The notes under the pieces: model-generated
The model's input: only the letters and a program-made list of their open reading frames with translations
What the model was told of the DNA's origin: nothing
Database searches by the model: none
Position numbers and translations under genes: made by a program
In this document: positions 4,820 to 6,551 of the stretch, in pieces
Position numbering within the stretch: position 1 is the stretch's first letter
Layout of the letters: the number at the start of each line of letters is the position of its first letter
Assembly (NCBI GenBank): GCA_021828925.1
Contig: JAJZCT010000197.1
Coordinates: 1 to 6,551 of the forward strand
From: Planctomycetota bacterium
GTDB lineage: Bacteria > Planctomycetota > Phycisphaerae > WQYP01
DNA: 6,551 nucleotides
Direction: 5' to 3'

Positions 4820-6022
4820 ATGAGACCTGCTGCGGTGCTAACACGGAAGTTCAGACGCATTTGGCCGCTCCTTGACGAGCGGACGCGGCGCATTATGGCG
4901 GCTAACGAAGCGGTGGGATTGGGTTATGGTGGAGTATCCAAGATACACCGCGCTTGTGGCCTATCCCGGAAGGCCATCGGCAAGGGAATTCGGGAGATCG
5001 CAGCGGGCGAGGTTTCTCCTCCGGGGCGTATCCGTCGCCCGGGCGCGGGGCGCAAGAATCTGACGGAAACGGATCCCGCCCTGCTGACAGCGTTAGAGAG
5101 TTTGATTGAGGGTGGAACGCGTGGCGATCCGGAGTCTCCCTTGCGGTGGATCTGCAAAAGCACACGGACACTGGCCACCGCACTGTGTCGGCAGCGTCAT
5201 CCGATCAGCTACGTAAAAGTCGGGCAACTCCTGCACGCGCAGAACTATAGCCTGCAAAGTAATCGCAAACTGGAGGAAGGCGAGGATCATCCCGACCGGG
5301 ATGCGCAGTTTCGCTATATCAACAACTGCGTGAAGCGGGCTATGGCGGCTGGAAGGCCCGTCATATCCGTAGACACCAAGAAGAAGGAGCTGGTGGGCAA
5401 CTACGCCAATGCCGGGCGACAATGGCTGACCGCCAAACAACCCCGGAAGGTCAAGGGGCACGATTTTCCAGGCCCTGCGGTGCCTCGGGCCTTTCCCTAT
5501 GGCATCTATGATCTGGGGCGCAACGCCGGATTTGTGAACGTCGGTACGGACCATGACACGGGAGCGTTTGCGGTGGCGTCGATTCGTGGTTGGTGGCGTT
5601 TTGAAGGCCGAACACTCTACCCTGATACCGAAACTCTCTTGATCACAGCCGATGGCGGGGGCAGTAATGGTTCGCGGTTGCGACTCTGGAAATTGGAATT
5701 GCAAGCCTTTGCCGACGAGAGCGGATTGGCGCTTTGCGTCTGCCACTTTCCACCGGGCACGAGTAAATGGAACAAGATTGAGCATCGGCTCTTTTCATTT
5801 ATTTCGTCGAACTGGCGAGGGGAGCCCTTGCGCGATTACCAAACCATCGTGAACCTCATTGCCAAAACGACCACGGCAAAAGGACTGAAGGTGACGTGTC
5901 GCTTGGATCGCCACAAGTATCCGACCGGCAGAAAAGTCTCCGATGAGGAGATGACACGAGTAAACTTAAAACGCAACCATTTTCATGGTGAATGGAACTA
6001 TGTCATAACGCCCAATCGTTGA
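4820..6022 (+). CDS. ISAzo13-family DDE transposase
   Basis: A 400-residue intact transposase that carries out cut-and-paste or related transposition on the flanking terminal repeats. An N-terminal helix-turn-helix-like region is visible: LDERTRRIMAANEAVGLGYGG (18-38), then VSKIHRACGLSRKAIGKGIREI (39-60). A basic linker follows (RRPGAGRKN, 72-80). The catalytic triad is read as Asp185 (VISVDTKKKE), Asp278 (LLITADGGGSNG) and Glu321 (WNKIEHRLFSFISSNWRG), all in the contexts expected for this family. HFPPGTSKWNKIEHRLF (309-325) is its hallmark. Length is normal and no frameshift is seen. The ATG at 4820 is the first in-frame start after an in-frame TAG at 4811-4813. The Shine-Dalgarno is very weak (TTAGG, 4814-4818), which fits the low translation usual for transposases. 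Confidence 0.9.
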   Translation: MRPAAVLTRKFRRIWPLLDERTRRIMAANEAVGLGYGGVSKIHRACGLSRKAIGKGIREIAAGEVSPPGRIRRPGAGRKNLTETDPALLTALESLIEGGTRGDPESPLRWICKSTRTLATALCRQRHPISYVKVGQLLHAQNYSLQSNRKLEEGEDHPDRDAQFRYINNCVKRAMAAGRPVISVDTKKKELVGNYANAGRQWLTAKQPRKVKGHDFPGPAVPRAFPYGIYDLGRNAGFVNVGTDHDTGAFAVASIRGWWRFEGRTLYPDTETLLITADGGGSNGSRLRLWKLELQAFADESGLALCVCHFPPGTSKWNKIEHRLFSFISSNWRGEPLRDYQTIVNLIAKTTTAKGLKVTCRLDRHKYPTGRKVSDEEMTRVNLKRNHFHGEWNYVITPNR

Positions 6023-6029
6023 ACCTTAC

Positions 6030-6056
6030 TTGGTACCTTTATTTATTACCGCCGCC
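6030..6056 (-). repeat. Right terminal inverted repeat of the IS
   Basis: Reverse complement of the left repeat with one mismatch in 27 positions; it ends CCGCCGCC at 6049-6056. It begins 7 nt after the transposase stop, so almost no non-coding sequence separates the gene from the element's right tip. Confidence 0.9.
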
Positions 6057-6058
6057 TA

Positions 6059-6112
6059 AAGGCCGCGAGCGGTTGCGTAAAAACCGGTTTAGCCCCAATA
6101 CGGTTTACGTAA
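6059..6112 (+). pseudogene. Displaced 3' end of the lectin-like gene
   Basis: Joining 4761 to 6059, that is removing the IS and one TA copy, continues the lectin frame from STL into KAASGCVKTGLAPIRFT and a TAA at 6110-6112. This would make an ancestral protein of about 527 residues. The tail is basic and short, and it can no longer be translated as part of the protein. The reconstruction depends on the 2-bp TA duplication. With a different duplication length the frame would change. Confidence 0.5.
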
Positions 6113-6532
6113 CATTTTGTCCGCTTCAGCCGCAAATGGAGAAAAGATCATTAGGGCGTACGGAATCCGTATCGCTAAATCCCCCGGCACACATGTGACT
6201 TGGTATCGTCTACAAATTGCCATGGGAACTGATTTGCGTGTACGATTCGCACATCAAATCTCGCCTCGTTTGGCGAACAATGAACCTCGTAGAGGGTGGT
6301 GGGCTGTGCATTCTTTTGAGGACGGTAGCGTTCGGAATGCGGTTTAATTTAATGGTGCGTTTCTTCTCCGTCGCGATTGGTGCGGCGCGTTGCGTGTTCG
6401 CCAATGTTTGCCGCAGTCGAGGTTTTACGAAGAATTCCGCACAATGACGCATACGCTCGCGGCGGCTTATACGGGGCCTGCGTTCGCCGCCCCGTTACGC
6501 GGTAAACTTGGCCGTGACATTTCTATTTCGGT
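6113..6532. other. About 420 nt without a convincing gene, probable 3' flank plus leader of the next gene
   Basis: No frame on either strand shows a recognisable domain. The open stretches are short, mutually overlapping and have no good ribosome binding site. Structural items seen: TACGGA-A-TCCGTA dyad (6159-6171), which with flanking GCG/CGC makes a short hairpin after the displaced stop; a 10-bp inverted pair TTGGCGAACA (6270-6279) and TGTTCGCCAA (6395-6404); and the hairpin at 6471-6495. I see no tRNA or rRNA and no CRISPR array. Confidence 0.5.
6471..6495 (+). other. 7-bp stem-loop in the presumed leader of the next gene
   Basis: ACGGGGC (6471-6477) pairs with GCCCCGT (6489-6495) around an 11-nt loop, about 40 nt upstream of the ribosome binding site at the window edge. 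No U-run follows, so it is not an intrinsic terminator. It may be a leader structure or chance. Confidence 0.35.
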
Positions 6533-6539
6533 TAAGGAG
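6533..6539 (+). promoter_or_regulatory. Strong ribosome binding site for a gene starting beyond the window
   Basis: TAAGGAG is a near-perfect anti-16S match. No start codon of the ATG/GTG/TTG type follows before the window ends 12 nt later. A start at or just after position 6552 would still give usable spacing, so a plus-strand gene likely begins there. Confidence 0.5.
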
Positions 6540-6551
6540 TCTCAACTCTAC

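Larger units (their letters stand above)
4762..6056 (+). mobile_element. ISAzo13-family insertion sequence, 1295 bp, apparently complete
   Basis: The element is bounded by terminal inverted repeats 4762-4788 and 6030-6056 and contains a single intact DDE transposase gene. The first base pairs are GG, and the length is compatible with ISAzo13-type elements (about 1.25-2.2 kb as I recall). TA dinucleotides flank both ends (4760-4761 and 6057-6058), consistent with a 2-bp target duplication. Because TA is a palindrome it also appears to extend the inverted repeats, and the exact tip is therefore set by inference. The element lies in the same orientation as the lectin-like gene it interrupts. Near-identical ends and an unbroken transposase suggest a recent or still functional copy. 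Confidence 0.85.

Noticed and set aside
5093..5785. Open frame of 230 codons on the minus strand within the transposase gene.
   Set aside because: It is antisense to an intact DDE transposase with all motifs present; nothing supports translation.
6210..6452. Two overlapping small open frames on opposite strands (6217-6447 plus, 6210-6452 minus).
   Set aside because: Neither has a credible ribosome binding site or a recognisable product; they cancel each other as evidence.

Overview
The window looks like a chromosomal segment of a Gram-negative bacterium, most likely a planctomycete or close relative (PVC group). The evidence is an ImuA-type protein with wording I associate with planctomycetes (a DPPS..DRIWAIDQTLRCG core), a DUF2721 membrane protein, exported proteins with Sec signal peptides, and an outer-membrane lipoprotein. 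The taxonomic call is inference from protein flavour, not from a marker gene.

Layout. At the left edge, on the minus strand, is the N-terminal start of a lipoprotein resembling a TolC-family outer-membrane efflux component. It is cut off by the window edge. A divergent promoter region (about 175-359) separates it from a plus-strand pair: an ImuA-like SOS-mutagenesis protein (360-1208) and, 26 nt later, a three-helix DUF2721 membrane protein (1235-1768). The imuA promoter carries a TAAC-N7-TAAC direct repeat between its -35 and -10 boxes. This resembles the geometry of direct-repeat LexA boxes. After a 164-nt gap containing a good promoter and a 16-bp perfect palindrome comes a second plus-strand pair, 33 nt apart. 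Its first gene encodes an exported protein with a Lon (S16) proteolytic domain and no AAA+ ATPase (1933-3198). The second encodes an exported ricin-type beta-trefoil protein (3232-4779).

An ISAzo13-type insertion sequence (4762-6056, 1295 bp) with near-identical terminal inverted repeats and an intact DDE transposase has inserted in the last codons of the lectin gene. The stop codon now used by that gene lies inside the left terminal repeat. If the insertion duplicated a TA dinucleotide, the original 17-codon tail and stop can be read just beyond the element (6059-6112). The remaining roughly 440 nt contain no convincing gene. They end in a strong ribosome binding site, so another plus-strand gene probably begins just past the window.

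The most unexpected signals are (1) a perfect 15-bp inverted repeat with a 4-nt loop inside the lectin gene, exactly where the signal peptide ends; (2) the exported, ATPase-free Lon domain paired with a lectin-like partner; (3) the insertion that rewrites the lectin C-terminus; and (4) the candidate SOS operator at an imuA that is not followed by imuB or dnaE2. How the efflux, ImuA/DUF2721 and Lon/lectin modules relate functionally cannot be decided from this window. They may simply be neighbours.
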